Source: an uncultured Clostridium sp. (GTDB taxonomy: Bacteria; Bacillota; Clostridia; TANB77; CAG-508). From it: DNA of 40,936 nucleotides. Positions 25,781-33,524 of this stretch are shown piece after piece; position 1 is the first letter of the stretch; each line of letters begins with the position of its first letter. The position numbers were made by a program, and so were the translations under genes. The notes under the pieces were generated by a model. That model was given only the letters and a program-made list of their open reading frames with translations. It ran no database searches and was not told where the DNA came from. The stretch is taken from assembly GCA_930980855.1 (NCBI GenBank), contig CAKNIZ010000016.1, positions 1 to 40,936 of the forward strand. Reading direction: 5' to 3'.

Positions 25781-26242
25781 CTATTTGCAAAAATCACATT
25801 CATCATGCTCTGGCCACTCTGGTTTTTCAGGCTTTTCTGGTCTTTCTGGTTTGCATTCTATTTCACAATCGCAGTCCAACTTTTCACCTTTTAAACATTT
25901 GAATTCCTTTTCTACCTTAGCACATATTTTTGAATGTTTTACTTTATTTGCCCATATTTCTATTGAATAAAATCTATCTGGGCAAAGTGGTCCAAAAACA
26001 AATTCGCCATTTTTATCTGTAAAAGTATGAGAAACTGGTTTTCTTTCATCGCCACAGTCGCAATCAACTTCAACTAGTTTTACAACTGCATCAACAATTG
26101 GGTCTCCACAATCATCTTTTACAATTCCATAAATAACTGTTCTATTATCTTTGGAAATTGTGATATCTAGGTCATATTGTTTTCCAGCAGCCATAATTCC
26201 GTCTACATCTACGATAGGGCATACTTTTTTATCATATTTCAT
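25781..26242 (-). CDS. Cys-rich protein with carboxypeptidase-regulatory/CNA-B-like domain
   Basis: A 153-residue protein without signal peptide. A beta-sandwich domain (about 35-100) has RTVIYGIVKDDCGDPIVDAVVKL, FTDKNGEFVFGPLCP and YSIEIWANK, the pattern of carboxypeptidase regulatory-like and CNA-B folds. Twelve Cys residues, several as CDC pairs, and a C-terminal PERPEKPEKPEWPE stretch follow. Similar unexported Cys-rich proteins in spore formers are often spore-surface components, but that is inference. The ATG lies in an inverted repeat with the ribosome site AAAGGCAGG in its loop (see 26236-26278). Confidence 0.65.
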   Translation of the reverse strand: MKYDKKVCPIVDVDGIMAAGKQYDLDITISKDNRTVIYGIVKDDCGDPIVDAVVKLVEVDCDCGDERKPVSHTFTDKNGEFVFGPLCPDRFYSIEIWANKVKHSKICAKVEKEFKCLKGEKLDCDCEIECKPERPEKPEKPEWPEHDECDFCK

Positions 26243-26278
26243 ATTATATACCTGCCTTTCTAATATATAATATGAAAT
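26236..26278 (-). promoter_or_regulatory. Inverted repeat enclosing the ribosome site and start of the Cys-rich gene
   Basis: Arms 26236-26250 and 26264-26278 are perfect 15-base reverse complements with a 13-base loop. In the mRNA the loop holds AAAGGCAGG and the AUG lies in the 3' arm. The design is the same as at murA (9750-9802), although the sequences differ. Confidence 0.65.
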
Positions 26279-26295
26279 GTTATTACTTTAAGTTA

Positions 26296-26436
26296 CTACA
26301 TTATGCCCATTTTTTTCATCATTCTTTTACCTTGTTTTAGCATTTTGCCTGAACCATGACATTGGATTTCATTGCACATCATTGTTGCTCCAACAGCTAT
26401 TACCATTCCGGCTATCATTCCTTTAACAAATTTCAT
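26296..26436 (-). CDS. 46-residue membrane-anchored small protein
   Basis: The ATG at 26436 follows GGAGGT by six bases. The product is MKFVKGMIAGMVIAVGATMM, then a two-Cys segment (CNEIQC) and a basic Met- and Lys-rich tail ending MMKKMGIM. One membrane segment (about residues 6-20) and a basic tail recall short YtxH-like proteins. It lies between the TSUP pair and the Cys-rich gene on the same strand. No function is assigned. Confidence 0.65.
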   Translation of the reverse strand: MKFVKGMIAGMVIAVGATMMCNEIQCHGSGKMLKQGKRMMKKMGIM

Positions 26437-26458
26437 AATTTTTACCTCCTAATACTTA

Positions 26459-26827
26459 TTATGTCTTTTTTATATATTTATTATACCAAGAATACATTTC
26501 AAAAATTGCTATTAACAATAGAAATATAGCAAATAACTTTCTAAGTATATTTGTGTCTATTATAGTTGTAATATATGAGCCAAGAAATGCTCCTATTACA
26601 CCTAATATTGAAATAGGAATAGCTAATTTCCATTTAATTTCTTTATTTTTTATATTTACTATAGTTGCAACTATTGAAGTTGGTATAAAAAATATCAAAT
26701 TACTTGCTTGGGCAACTTTTTGGTCTACACTCATAAAACAAACTAATATTGTAATTAGTATTGTTCCTCCTCCCATGCCCATTCCACTTACTACTCCAGA
26801 AACAATTCCTGATAACACTTCTAACAT
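26459..26827 (-). CDS. Half-size TSUP (TauE/SafE) transporter subunit, second gene
   Basis: A 122-residue protein with four membrane segments and the TSUP motif SGMGMGGGTILI near the N-terminus, then QASNLIFFIPTS and GAFLGSYIT. Full TSUP proteins are about 250 residues with two such repeats; this is one repeat. It lies four bases after the other half, so the two probably form a heteromeric anion exporter. The substrate (sulfite, sulfonate or other anion) cannot be told from sequence. It ends in a basic tail. Confidence 0.8.
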   Translation of the reverse strand: MLEVLSGIVSGVVSGMGMGGGTILITILVCFMSVDQKVAQASNLIFFIPTSIVATIVNIKNKEIKWKLAIPISILGVIGAFLGSYITTIIDTNILRKLFAIFLLLIAIFEMYSWYNKYIKKT

Positions 26828-26831
26828 TTTT

Positions 26832-27221
26832 TCACATCCTTATTATCGAAATAGCAGCATATATTAAAAAGGCAATAAATATTAATATTAAATATTTATC
26901 TTTTACTTTTTTCATTATTGTAGCACCTAAGATTCCTCCAATTATGCCTCCTATGCCACATAGTATTCCTAATTTCCAGTCAATGTATTGGGATTTATTA
27001 TAAAAAAATAGGCTAGCTAATACCATTGGCAAAATGCAAAAAACTGACATTGCTCTTGCTTCCTTTTCTGTGGTTTTAAAAACATATACAAAAGCTGGAA
27101 CTAGCAATAGTCCTCCTCCTGATGCAAATAGTCCACTTAATAATCCAGTTAATATTCCTACTGTTCCTATTTTGGCTATTTCTTTTTTATTTTTTGGAAT
27201 TATTTCTTTAATTTTATTCAT
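26832..27221 (-). CDS. Half-size TSUP (TauE/SafE) transporter subunit, first gene
   Basis: Four membrane segments follow a basic N-terminus. The motif LSGLFASGGGLLLVPAFVY is the typical first TSUP repeat, and IGGILGATIMKKV closes the second pair of helices. ATG at 27221 is preferred, giving MNKIKEIIPKNKKEIAKIG and 129 residues; the open frame runs back to an ATG at 27272 whose extra 17 residues look unlikely. Neither start has a clear ribosome site. Paired with the next gene to make a full transporter. Confidence 0.75.
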   Translation of the reverse strand: MNKIKEIIPKNKKEIAKIGTVGILTGLLSGLFASGGGLLLVPAFVYVFKTTEKEARAMSVFCILPMVLASLFFYNKSQYIDWKLGILCGIGGIIGGILGATIMKKVKDKYLILIFIAFLIYAAISIIRM

Positions 27222-27381
27222 AGTTTTATTGTATCTTTTATTTTGAATTTTATACAAAAAAAACAAACACATTTAGGGGCGTTTTAATAAAGACAAATGA
27301 AGTAGTAGTTTATTTTTTCCATAATTGCATTTTTTTCTTACTTGTATGCAAGAAGAGGGTATTTTTTATAAAGTCTTCTCA

Positions 27382-27417
27382 TTGTAAAAATTCCGAATTC
27401 ATGATAATATATTATCA
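27382..27417 (+). promoter_or_regulatory. Promoter and palindromic operator of the BRO-family gene
   Basis: TTGTAA (27382-27387) and TAATAT (27405-27410) are spaced by 17 bases, with an extended TGA before the -10. The perfect 16-base palindrome TGATAATATATTATCA (27402-27417) covers the -10 and would block transcription if bound. No LexA-type GAAC-GTTC box was found. Autorepression is a guess. Confidence 0.55.
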
Positions 27418-27452
27418 ATAGTTTAAAAAATATATAAAGAGGTTTTCAACAT

Positions 27453-28307
27453 ATGGATAATAATAAATTAGATATAATTACAAACTTGTTTGAAGGTAAA
27501 GAGATAAGAAGTGTTTGGAATTCTGAAAAAGAAGAATATTTTTTTAGTGTAATTGATGTTGTAAGTGCATTAACAGATAGTAATGATCCAGCACATTATT
27601 GGAGAACTCTCAAATCAAGAATGATTCAAGAAGGAAATCAAACCGTCACAAATTGTGACACTTTCAAATTAAGAGCAAAAGATGGGAAAATGAGAAATAC
27701 CGATATGTTAGATACACAAAATATTTTAAGACTTATTGAGTCCATACCATCTCAAAAAGCCGAACCTTTTAAAATGTGGTTAGCTGGTTTAGGTAATGAG
27801 CGAATAAATGAAGTATTTAATCCAGAGCTAGCAATTAATCGTGCTGTAAACTATTATCGTAATAAAGGTTATAGTGATGAATGGATTAAAAAAAGATTAA
27901 CAGGTATTGTCGATAGATTTAAGTTAACAGATATATGGAAAGAGGGTGGAGTTGAAAAACCAATTGAATATGCTATGCTAACTAATGAAATATATAAAAG
28001 TTGGTCTGGAATGAAAGCATCAGAATACAAAAAGTTAAAAGGATTACGAAAAGAATCATTAAGAGATAATATGACCGATATAGAAGTTCTTCTTACAGAT
28101 TTAGGAGAAATAGCTACTCGAGATATAGCAAAAACAGAACAGCCACAAGGATTTAATGAAAATATGAAAGTTGCCAAACGAGGTGGACAAGTTGCAAATG
28201 ATGCCAGAAAATCATATGAAAAGCAAACTAAAAAATCTGCAATTTCAAAAGAAAATGCTTTAAATTATAAATATGTAGATGACGAAAAATTAATTGAAGA
28301 TAAATAA
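27453..28307 (+). CDS. BRO-family (phage antirepressor/DinD-like) protein
   Basis: A 284-residue protein with an N-terminal BRO-N domain (about 10-105, including IRSVWNSEKEEYFFSVIDVVSALTDS and the AHYWRTLKSRM stretch) and a C-terminal domain (about 185-270) with MKASEYKKLKGLRKESLRDNMTDIE and VAKRGGQVANDARKSYEKQT, as in DinD-like chromosomal members. BRO-N domains bind DNA; the DinD branch is linked to DNA damage in Escherichia coli. No other phage gene is near, so this is a lone mobile or domesticated gene. ATG follows AGAGG by about nine bases. It has its own promoter and terminator. Confidence 0.8.
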   Translation: MDNNKLDIITNLFEGKEIRSVWNSEKEEYFFSVIDVVSALTDSNDPAHYWRTLKSRMIQEGNQTVTNCDTFKLRAKDGKMRNTDMLDTQNILRLIESIPSQKAEPFKMWLAGLGNERINEVFNPELAINRAVNYYRNKGYSDEWIKKRLTGIVDRFKLTDIWKEGGVEKPIEYAMLTNEIYKSWSGMKASEYKKLKGLRKESLRDNMTDIEVLLTDLGEIATRDIAKTEQPQGFNENMKVAKRGGQVANDARKSYEKQTKKSAISKENALNYKYVDDEKLIEDK

Positions 28308-28396
28308 TCTAATTTTAAATTCAGAAGTTTATATATTAGACCATCGTCAAGTTATAAGTATTGAAAGATAAATGCCATGTAGATATTAATTTTAGG

Positions 28397-28426
28397 GTGA
28401 GTAAAAAATTTTACTCACTGTTTTCT
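28397..28426 (+). terminator. Terminator downstream of the BRO-family gene
   Basis: GTGAGTAAAA (28397-28406) and TTTTACTCAC (28409-28418) pair perfectly around two bases (effective loop of four), followed by TGTTTTCTT. It is 90 bases past the stop. The rest of 28308-28529 shows no gene. Confidence 0.65.
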
Positions 28427-28529
28427 TAAATTACCAGCTAAAATCATTATAGTCTATTTTGCTTTTTTGTATTTTTTTCGTATTCATTTTCTACTAAATA
28501 TAAGTCGGGAATATAATTATTTCCTTCTT

Positions 28530-28913
28530 CTAGTGTTTATTTTTATCTTCCATATATTCTTCAATAAATTTTTCTAGTTTTGCAGCAGTATGACAAGAAA
28601 TACAATGTGCCAGCTTTTCTGTTTCTGTTTCAACTAAATTTTCATCTGTTTTTATTACATCTTTTAAGAAAATTCTAAATAAAGCATGTCTTCTTTCTAT
28701 GTATTTTGCTCTTGCCTCTCCATTTTTTGTTATAGTTATATTTTTATACTTCTCATAGTTTATAAGACCTTGCTCTTTTAACTGGTTAAGCGCATTATTA
28801 GTGCTTGCTTTTGTTACTTCCATTAAATTTGCAATGTCTGTTACTCGTACAATTTTATTCTTTTTTTCTAATATGTATATAGTATACAAATATTCCTCTA
28901 ATGAGTCTGTCAT
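28530..28913 (-). CDS. DtxR/MntR-family metal-dependent transcriptional regulator
   Basis: A 127-residue regulator. The winged helix (about 1-65) has SLEEYLYTIYILEK, VRVTDIANLMEVTKASTNNALNQLKEQGLI and a wing; the dimerisation/metal domain follows with ERRHALFRIFLKDV. The metal segment reads EKLAHCISCHTA: relative to B. subtilis MntR (E99, E102, H103), the second Glu is Ala and two Cys and a His follow, so metal choice may differ. ATG at 28913 gives seven bases after GGAG; ATG at 28916 is also possible. The gene follows the 28918 membrane protein with almost no gap. No metal transporter gene is adjacent. Confidence 0.85.
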   Translation of the reverse strand: MTDSLEEYLYTIYILEKKNKIVRVTDIANLMEVTKASTNNALNQLKEQGLINYEKYKNITITKNGEARAKYIERRHALFRIFLKDVIKTDENLVETETEKLAHCISCHTAAKLEKFIEEYMEDKNKH

Positions 28914-28917
28914 CATT

Positions 28918-29307
28918 TTACTCCACTTTCATTTCCTTTGGCTTTATTTTTTTAGTAGTTAATGCATTTGTTTGAGCTTCATTCCATCTCATAACTCTTA
29001 TATTTTTGTAAGTATCTAATACTTTTGAATATTTATCTCTTTCTTCTTCCCATACTGTCTCTGGGATTTTATCAAAACTATCAAATATTTTTTCCGCTTC
29101 TGCTAGATATATCACTTGTTCTTGTGGAGACATTTTATCATATCTTTTTGCAAAATTAGAAAGACTATCTAATTTCTGGTTCGCATCAATAAAACTGAAA
29201 AAATCTTTTACTTTTATTCCAGCCATTCTAATTTGAACAATCGACATAGCAATTAATATAATGATAAATATGAATAATATAAATACAATTGCTAGAGCTT
29301 GAACCAT
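28918..29307 (-). CDS. Hypothetical protein with N-terminal membrane anchor
   Basis: A 129-residue protein. One long membrane segment (about 5-26) is followed by a charged, helical cytosolic domain with no recognised motif. The ATG follows AAGGAG by eight bases, and a near-consensus promoter lies at 29340-29368. It is cotranscribed with the DtxR-family gene, a few bases downstream. Confidence 0.65.
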   Translation of the reverse strand: MVQALAIVFILFIFIIILIAMSIVQIRMAGIKVKDFFSFIDANQKLDSLSNFAKRYDKMSPQEQVIYLAEAEKIFDSFDKIPETVWEEERDKYSKVLDTYKNIRVMRWNEAQTNALTTKKIKPKEMKVE

Positions 29308-29339
29308 TATTTGTCTCCTTATCTTTAGATTTTGCTATT

Positions 29340-29368
29340 ATTATACCATTTGTTTATTTGGTTTGCAA
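29340..29368 (-). promoter_or_regulatory. SigA promoter of the 28918-DtxR unit
   Basis: On the minus strand TTGCAA (29363-29368) and consensus TATAAT (29340-29345) are spaced by 17 bases, with a 33-base leader. Confidence 0.7.
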
Positions 29369-29411
29369 TATCTTGGAGAAAGAGGATTTATTCATTAGAA
29401 TGCTTAAAATT

Positions 29412-30626
29412 CTAAAAATATAAAGTTGGTCTAGCTGCAATACTACCACTATTATATGAATTGCTCGCTGTATAACGATATCCTGTATAATAAAAATCAG
29501 CAAAATACGCTCCACCTCTTGATACACAATTATCATTATCAGTAGTATCTGTTTCAGTTGTCCACTCTCTTACACATCCTGCCATATCATATATATTACA
29601 TTTTACATCTTTATTCGTTCCATTAGACGATTCACCGCATTTAGCTATTGTAGTTTGTAATCTTTTTTGCCTTGAGTATTCAGTATCTCCACTGCATTCT
29701 TGTATAAATACTATTGCTGTATCCCATGCATAACTATTTATTAAATCACTTGTATATTTTTCACTATTATACATATTTTGACATAAATCTGCTGCTTGAG
29801 ATTGTTCAATCCAAGTATATGGATATACTCCTGTTTTACATACTATAGGATTTGTATCCATTGTACTACTACTTCTTGAAGAGTTTGTAGCTAATGCATC
29901 TCCTGCTTCATATCGTCCTATATAATACCCTCCATTTGTAGTTGCACTGTTTACAAATGCATTTATATTTTTTGCTATTGTATTTCCGTGTTCCTGAGTA
30001 GTTTCTTCTATTTAATTGCTTGCAACTTGAATTGTATTACCTGAAGTATTAAAATCATATCTACCCAAAGTTATTGTTTTTTCACCAGAAGATGTTTTAA
30101 TTTTTCCTATAGGTATCCAAACGAATTGACTTCCTTTTGTATTATTATCTCCTGCTGATACATCTTCAATTATGATTCCTTTTTCTACATTATCATTTGG
30201 ATTTACCACCTTAAATCCACCTGGCACTACAACTTTATTTCCTAAACCATCTTGAGTTTCTGTATTTTCTGTTTCATTTCCTATTATATCTGCCAATGTT
30301 TTCTTCCTTGTTCCAGTAATTTTTACTCCATTAACATAAGCTGTTTTTCCAAAGGCTATATCTTCTGGTGTTGCATTTGCATCTGATGTATCTAATGACT
30401 CTAAAGTTCCTGTAATTCCACCAATTGTTATTCCCTTTTTTATATTATTTGCTATTAAATCTGATTTTTGGTTTGCTCCTGCAGAATAGTCTTCTCTTTT
30501 CATTTCTTGGTCTACTAAAACATTTTTTATTGATATGCTTCCAATTATTATACCTAATAAAGTTATACCTATAAATATCCCTAATAGTCTTATTTTCTTA
30601 TTTTGTACTATAGTACTTTTTTTCAT
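29412..30626 (-). pseudogene. SUMF1/FGE-like surface protein interrupted by one in-frame TAA
   Basis: The frame is continuous from ATG 30626 to TAG at 29412 except for a single TAA at 30012-30014 after residue 204. The first part has a membrane segment (about 13-35), an extracytoplasmic region with DIAFGKTAYVNGVKITGT, and GSQFVWIPIG. The second part continues without shift (GGYYIGRYEAGDA, CNIYDMAGCVREWTTE, CVSRGGAYF, and final AARPTLYF), a formylglycine-generating-enzyme-like (SUMF1/PvdO) fold. Intact length would be about 403 residues. The promoter and AAAGGAG site are good, so loss looks recent; a truncated 204-residue product, an assembly error or readthrough are alternatives. Cysteines expected for catalysis were not identified. 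Confidence 0.75.
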
Positions 30627-30651
30627 TTTTAATCTCTCCTTTTATTTCTCT

Positions 30652-30680
30652 GTTATATCATAATTGATTTCACTTTGCAA
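30652..30680 (-). promoter_or_regulatory. SigA promoter of the SUMF1-like gene
   Basis: On the minus strand TTGCAA (30675-30680) and TATAAC (30652-30657) are spaced by 17 bases, 26 bases before the ATG. The intact promoter supports recent inactivation of the gene. Confidence 0.6.
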
Positions 30681-30709
30681 TCGTTTTTATAAATATATTT
30701 CCTTTTAAA

Positions 30710-30859
30710 TTATTTCCAATTTATTTTTGAATATTCATATAAAAAAGCTACATACTTTAAACGATTTTTAAGTTCGTCTAAAATACATAGCTTCTTTTCT
30801 ATGTTTATTTTATTAAATCCTACGATATATACAGCCTCAAGGGTTTTATCGATTTTCAT
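30710..30859 (-). CDS. Possible 49-residue small protein
   Basis: The frame starts ATG at 30859 and reads MKIDKTLEAVYIVGFNKINI, then KKLCILDELKNRLKYV, ending KINWK. Composition looks protein-like and amphipathic, but the nearest ribosome site (AAAGG) is 12 bases from the ATG, so translation is uncertain. AAGCTACATA at 30745-30754 is exactly complementary to 30859-30868, so the same stretch could be a structured RNA instead. It lies between clpC and the SUMF1-like gene; the rest of 30627-31093 holds a promoter and repeat D. Confidence 0.35.
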   Translation of the reverse strand: MKIDKTLEAVYIVGFNKINIEKKLCILDELKNRLKYVAFLYEYSKINWK

Positions 30860-30975
30860 ATGTAGCTTTTACCTTTCTTTTTTACCTTTTATATTATTTT
30901 ATACATTTATTTTTTATATTTGTCAATTGCCATACAAATTTTTATTCTAAAAACTTAGCATATAGAACTAAAAAA

Positions 30976-31065
30976 AATTGTATATTAAAGATTTTGAAGT
31001 TCCGCGTAGCTTGGAGGGACTTTAGTCCCGACAACAAGGAACAAAAAATCTTTTAATATACAATT
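30976..31065. repeat. Structured palindromic repeat, copy D
   Basis: Arms starting AATTGTATATTAAAGATTTT (30976) pair with 31042-31065 apart from a small bulge. The core is GTTCCGCG, TAGC, TTGGAG, hairpin GGGAC-TTTA-GTCCC, CGACAACAAGGAAC. It lies 29 bases after the clpC stop; on the minus strand a run of eight T follows the arm, so it is a likely clpC terminator. Confidence 0.85.
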
Positions 31066-31093
31066 ATCTCTAAATTATGAGTTAAACATAAAT

Positions 31094-33523
31094 TTAATTA
31101 ATCTTTATCTCCTCATTTTCAGCTGTTACATTTATTTTGTTTTTAACTTTTCCGTCTAGCATAGCTTCTGCAATTTTATCTTCTATCATTGTTTGAATAG
31201 CTCTCTTTAATGGTCTTGCTCCAAATGTTTTGTCAGTACCTTTATTTATTACTAATTCTTTGGCTTTTTCATCTACTGTAAGTTCTATTCCTTGATTTTT
31301 CAATAATTTTGTAACATTAGCTAATAGAACGTTTAAGATTTCTTTTATTTCTTTATCTTCTAGTTTATGGAATACTATTATCTCATCAATACGGTTTAAG
31401 AATTCTGGTTTAAATTCTTTTTTTAGTTCTCCCATAACGTCTTTCTTTATGTCCTCATATTCCTTTTCTGAATTTTCTTTTTCTTGAATAAATCCTAATG
31501 ATTTCTTTTCTGTAATTAGTTTAGCTCCAATATTTGATGTCATTATTATTACAGTATTTTTGAAGTTTACAGTTCTTCCTTGTGAATCAGTAAGTCTTCC
31601 ATCATCTAAAACTTGAAGTAACATATTCATTACGTCTGGATGTGCTTTTTCTACCTCATCAAATAATATTACTGAATATGGTTTTCTTCTTATTTTTTCA
31701 GTAAGTTGTCCTGCCTCATCATATCCAACATATCCTGGAGGTGAACCAATTAATTTAGATACGGAATGCGATTCCATATATTCTGACATATCTATTCTTA
31801 TTAGTGCATCTTCGCTTCCAAATAAGTTTTCTGCTAATGCTTTTGAAAGTTCTGTTTTACCAACACCAGTTGGTCCTAAGAATAAGAATGAACCAATTGG
31901 TTTATTAGGGTCTTTAAGTCCCATTCTACTTCTTTTAATGGCCTTAGCAACAGCTGATACAGCTTCATCTTGTCCAATAACTCTTTTATGCAAGTTTTCT
32001 TCCAAGTTCTTTAGTTTATCATTTTCTGTTTGTGATACTTTTGTTACTGGAATACCCGTCCAAGATGCTATAACATTTGCAATATCTTCTTCTTTTAATG
32101 TAGATATTTTTTTGCTGTTTTTGTTTTCCCATTCTTTTTTTGCATCTTCTAATTCTTTCTTTTTTGAGTTTTCTTTATCTCTTAATTTGGCTGCTTTTTC
32201 AAAGTTTTGGACTCTTATTGCTTCTTCTTTTTCTTTGTCTAGCTTTTCTATTTCGTCTTTTATTCCTTTGAAACTTTCTGGCTCAGTATAGCTTTTCATT
32301 CTTACTTTAGAAGCTGCTTCATCTATTAAGTCAATTGCTTTATCTGGTAAAAATCTATCATTAATATATCTTGAAGATAATTCAACTGCTGCTTTTATTG
32401 CTTCATCAGTTATTTTTACGTTATGATGAGCTTCATATTTATCTCTTAGTCCTTTTAAAATTTGAATTGTTTCTTCTTCTGTTGGTTCATTTACATTTAC
32501 TGGACTAAATCTTCTTTCTAATGCTGCATCTTTTTCTATATATTTTCTATATTCTTTTAATGTAGTAGCACCAATTAGTTGAATTTCGCCTCTTGCTAAA
32601 AGTGGCTTTAATATATTTGCTGCATCAACTGCACCTTCTGCTGAACCAGCTCCTACAATTGTATGAATTTCATCTATAAATATAATGATGTCTCCTGCTT
32701 TTTGTACTTCTTTTAGCGCCTTCTTTATCCTTTCTTCAAAATCTCCTCTATATTTTGCACCAGCAACCATACTAGCCATATCTAAGCTAACTACTCTTTT
32801 GTTTTTAAGTATTTCAGGAACATCTCCTGCTACTATTTTTTCGGCTAAACCTTCTGCTACTGCTGTTTTTCCAACACCAGGTTCACCTATTAAACATGGG
32901 TTGTTTTTAGTTCTTCTTGATAGAATTTGAATAACCCTTTGAATTTCATCTTTTCTACCTATTACGGGATCTAGTTTTCCTTCTCTAGCTTGTTTTGTTA
33001 AATCTACACCATATTGGTTTAGTGTAGGTGTTGAATTGTAACTACTCTTATTTGAAGATGATTTTTCATCTTCACTATTAGAACCTTCTTCATTTAAAAC
33101 TTTTAGAAGTTCATTATATAGTATTTGTGGATTGATTCCTTCTTCTAATAAAATTCTTGTTGCTACACTATCTCCTTCTTTCATAATTCCTATTAAAAGA
33201 TGTTCTGTTCCTATATATTCTGTTCCTGTTCTTCTGGCATCTAAAAATGCACTTTCTATAACTCTTTTACTTCTAGGAGTAAAAGTAATTTGATTACTAT
33301 CTTCTATTTCATCTCCCACTCCTACTATTTCTTCTATTGATTCTTTTATCTTTTCTGCTGATATTCCTTGATTCTCTAGTACTTTACTAGCAATACCTGT
33401 TCCTTCGGAAATTAGTCCATATAAAATATGTTCTGTTCCTATATAATTATGGCCTAATTCCATAGCTAAGTCTTGTGCGTATTCTAAGGCTTTCTCAGCT
33501 CTGGCTGTAAATTTATAATACAT
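31094..33523 (-). CDS. clpC: ATP-dependent Clp protease ATPase ClpC
   Basis: A cytosolic AAA+ unfoldase that feeds substrates, including arginine-phosphorylated proteins, to ClpP. Two N-terminal Clp repeats (1-145) are followed by AAA-1 (Walker A GEPGVGKT, Walker [13 protein letters not shown]), a UVR-containing middle domain ([20 protein letters not shown]), and AAA-2 ([22 protein letters not shown]). Length is 809 residues, as in B. subtilis (810). The ATG follows AGGAGG and lies a few bases after mcsB. It is the last gene of the CtsR-controlled operon and is followed by repeat D. Confidence 0.98.
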   Translation of the reverse strand: MYYKFTARAEKALEYAQDLAMELGHNYIGTEHILYGLISEGTGIASKVLENQGISAEKIKESIEEIVGVGDEIEDSNQITFTPRSKRVIESAFLDARRTGTEYIGTEHLLIGIMKEGDSVATRILLEEGINPQILYNELLKVLNEEGSNSEDEKSSSNKSSYNSTPTLNQYGVDLTKQAREGKLDPVIGRKDEIQRVIQILSRRTKNNPCLIGEPGVGKTAVAEGLAEKIVAGDVPEILKNKRVVSLDMASMVAGAKYRGDFEERIKKALKEVQKAGDIIIFIDEIHTIVGAGSAEGAVDAANILKPLLARGEIQLIGATTLKEYRKYIEKDAALERRFSPVNVNEPTEEETIQILKGLRDKYEAHHNVKITDEAIKAAVELSSRYINDRFLPDKAIDLIDEAASKVRMKSYTEPESFKGIKDEIEKLDKEKEEAIRVQNFEKAAKLRDKENSKKKELEDAKKEWENKNSKKISTLKEEDIANVIASWTGIPVTKVSQTENDKLKNLEENLHKRVIGQDEAVSAVAKAIKRSRMGLKDPNKPIGSFLFLGPTGVGKTELSKALAENLFGSEDALIRIDMSEYMESHSVSKLIGSPPGYVGYDEAGQLTEKIRRKPYSVILFDEVEKAHPDVMNMLLQVLDDGRLTDSQGRTVNFKNTVIIMTSNIGAKLITEKKSLGFIQEKENSEKEYEDIKKDVMGELKKEFKPEFLNRIDEIIVFHKLEDKEIKEILNVLLANVTKLLKNQGIELTVDEKAKELVINKGTDKTFGARPLKRAIQTMIEDKIAEAMLDGKVKNKINVTAENEEIKIN

Positions 33524-33524
33524 A

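Noticed and set aside
28590..28604. CISCH as a c-type haem site in the DtxR-family protein
   Set aside because: The protein is cytosolic without signal peptide, and no cytochrome maturation context is visible; metal or redox sensing is more plausible.
29354..29536. 60-codon minus-strand frame at the 3' end of the SUMF1-like gene
   Set aside because: It is a shifted-frame shadow of the SUMF1-like domain with low-complexity Ile/Val and no ribosome site.
30740..30870. Cyclic-di-GMP or other known riboswitch upstream of the SUMF1-like gene
   Set aside because: A closing stem exists, but the conserved aptamer residues of c-di-GMP-I and other families I know are not there.
9828..31065. Repeats A-D as a CRISPR array or as insertion sequences
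   Set aside because: Copies are kilobases apart with no spacers, no cas genes, no transposase and no target-site duplication that I could see.
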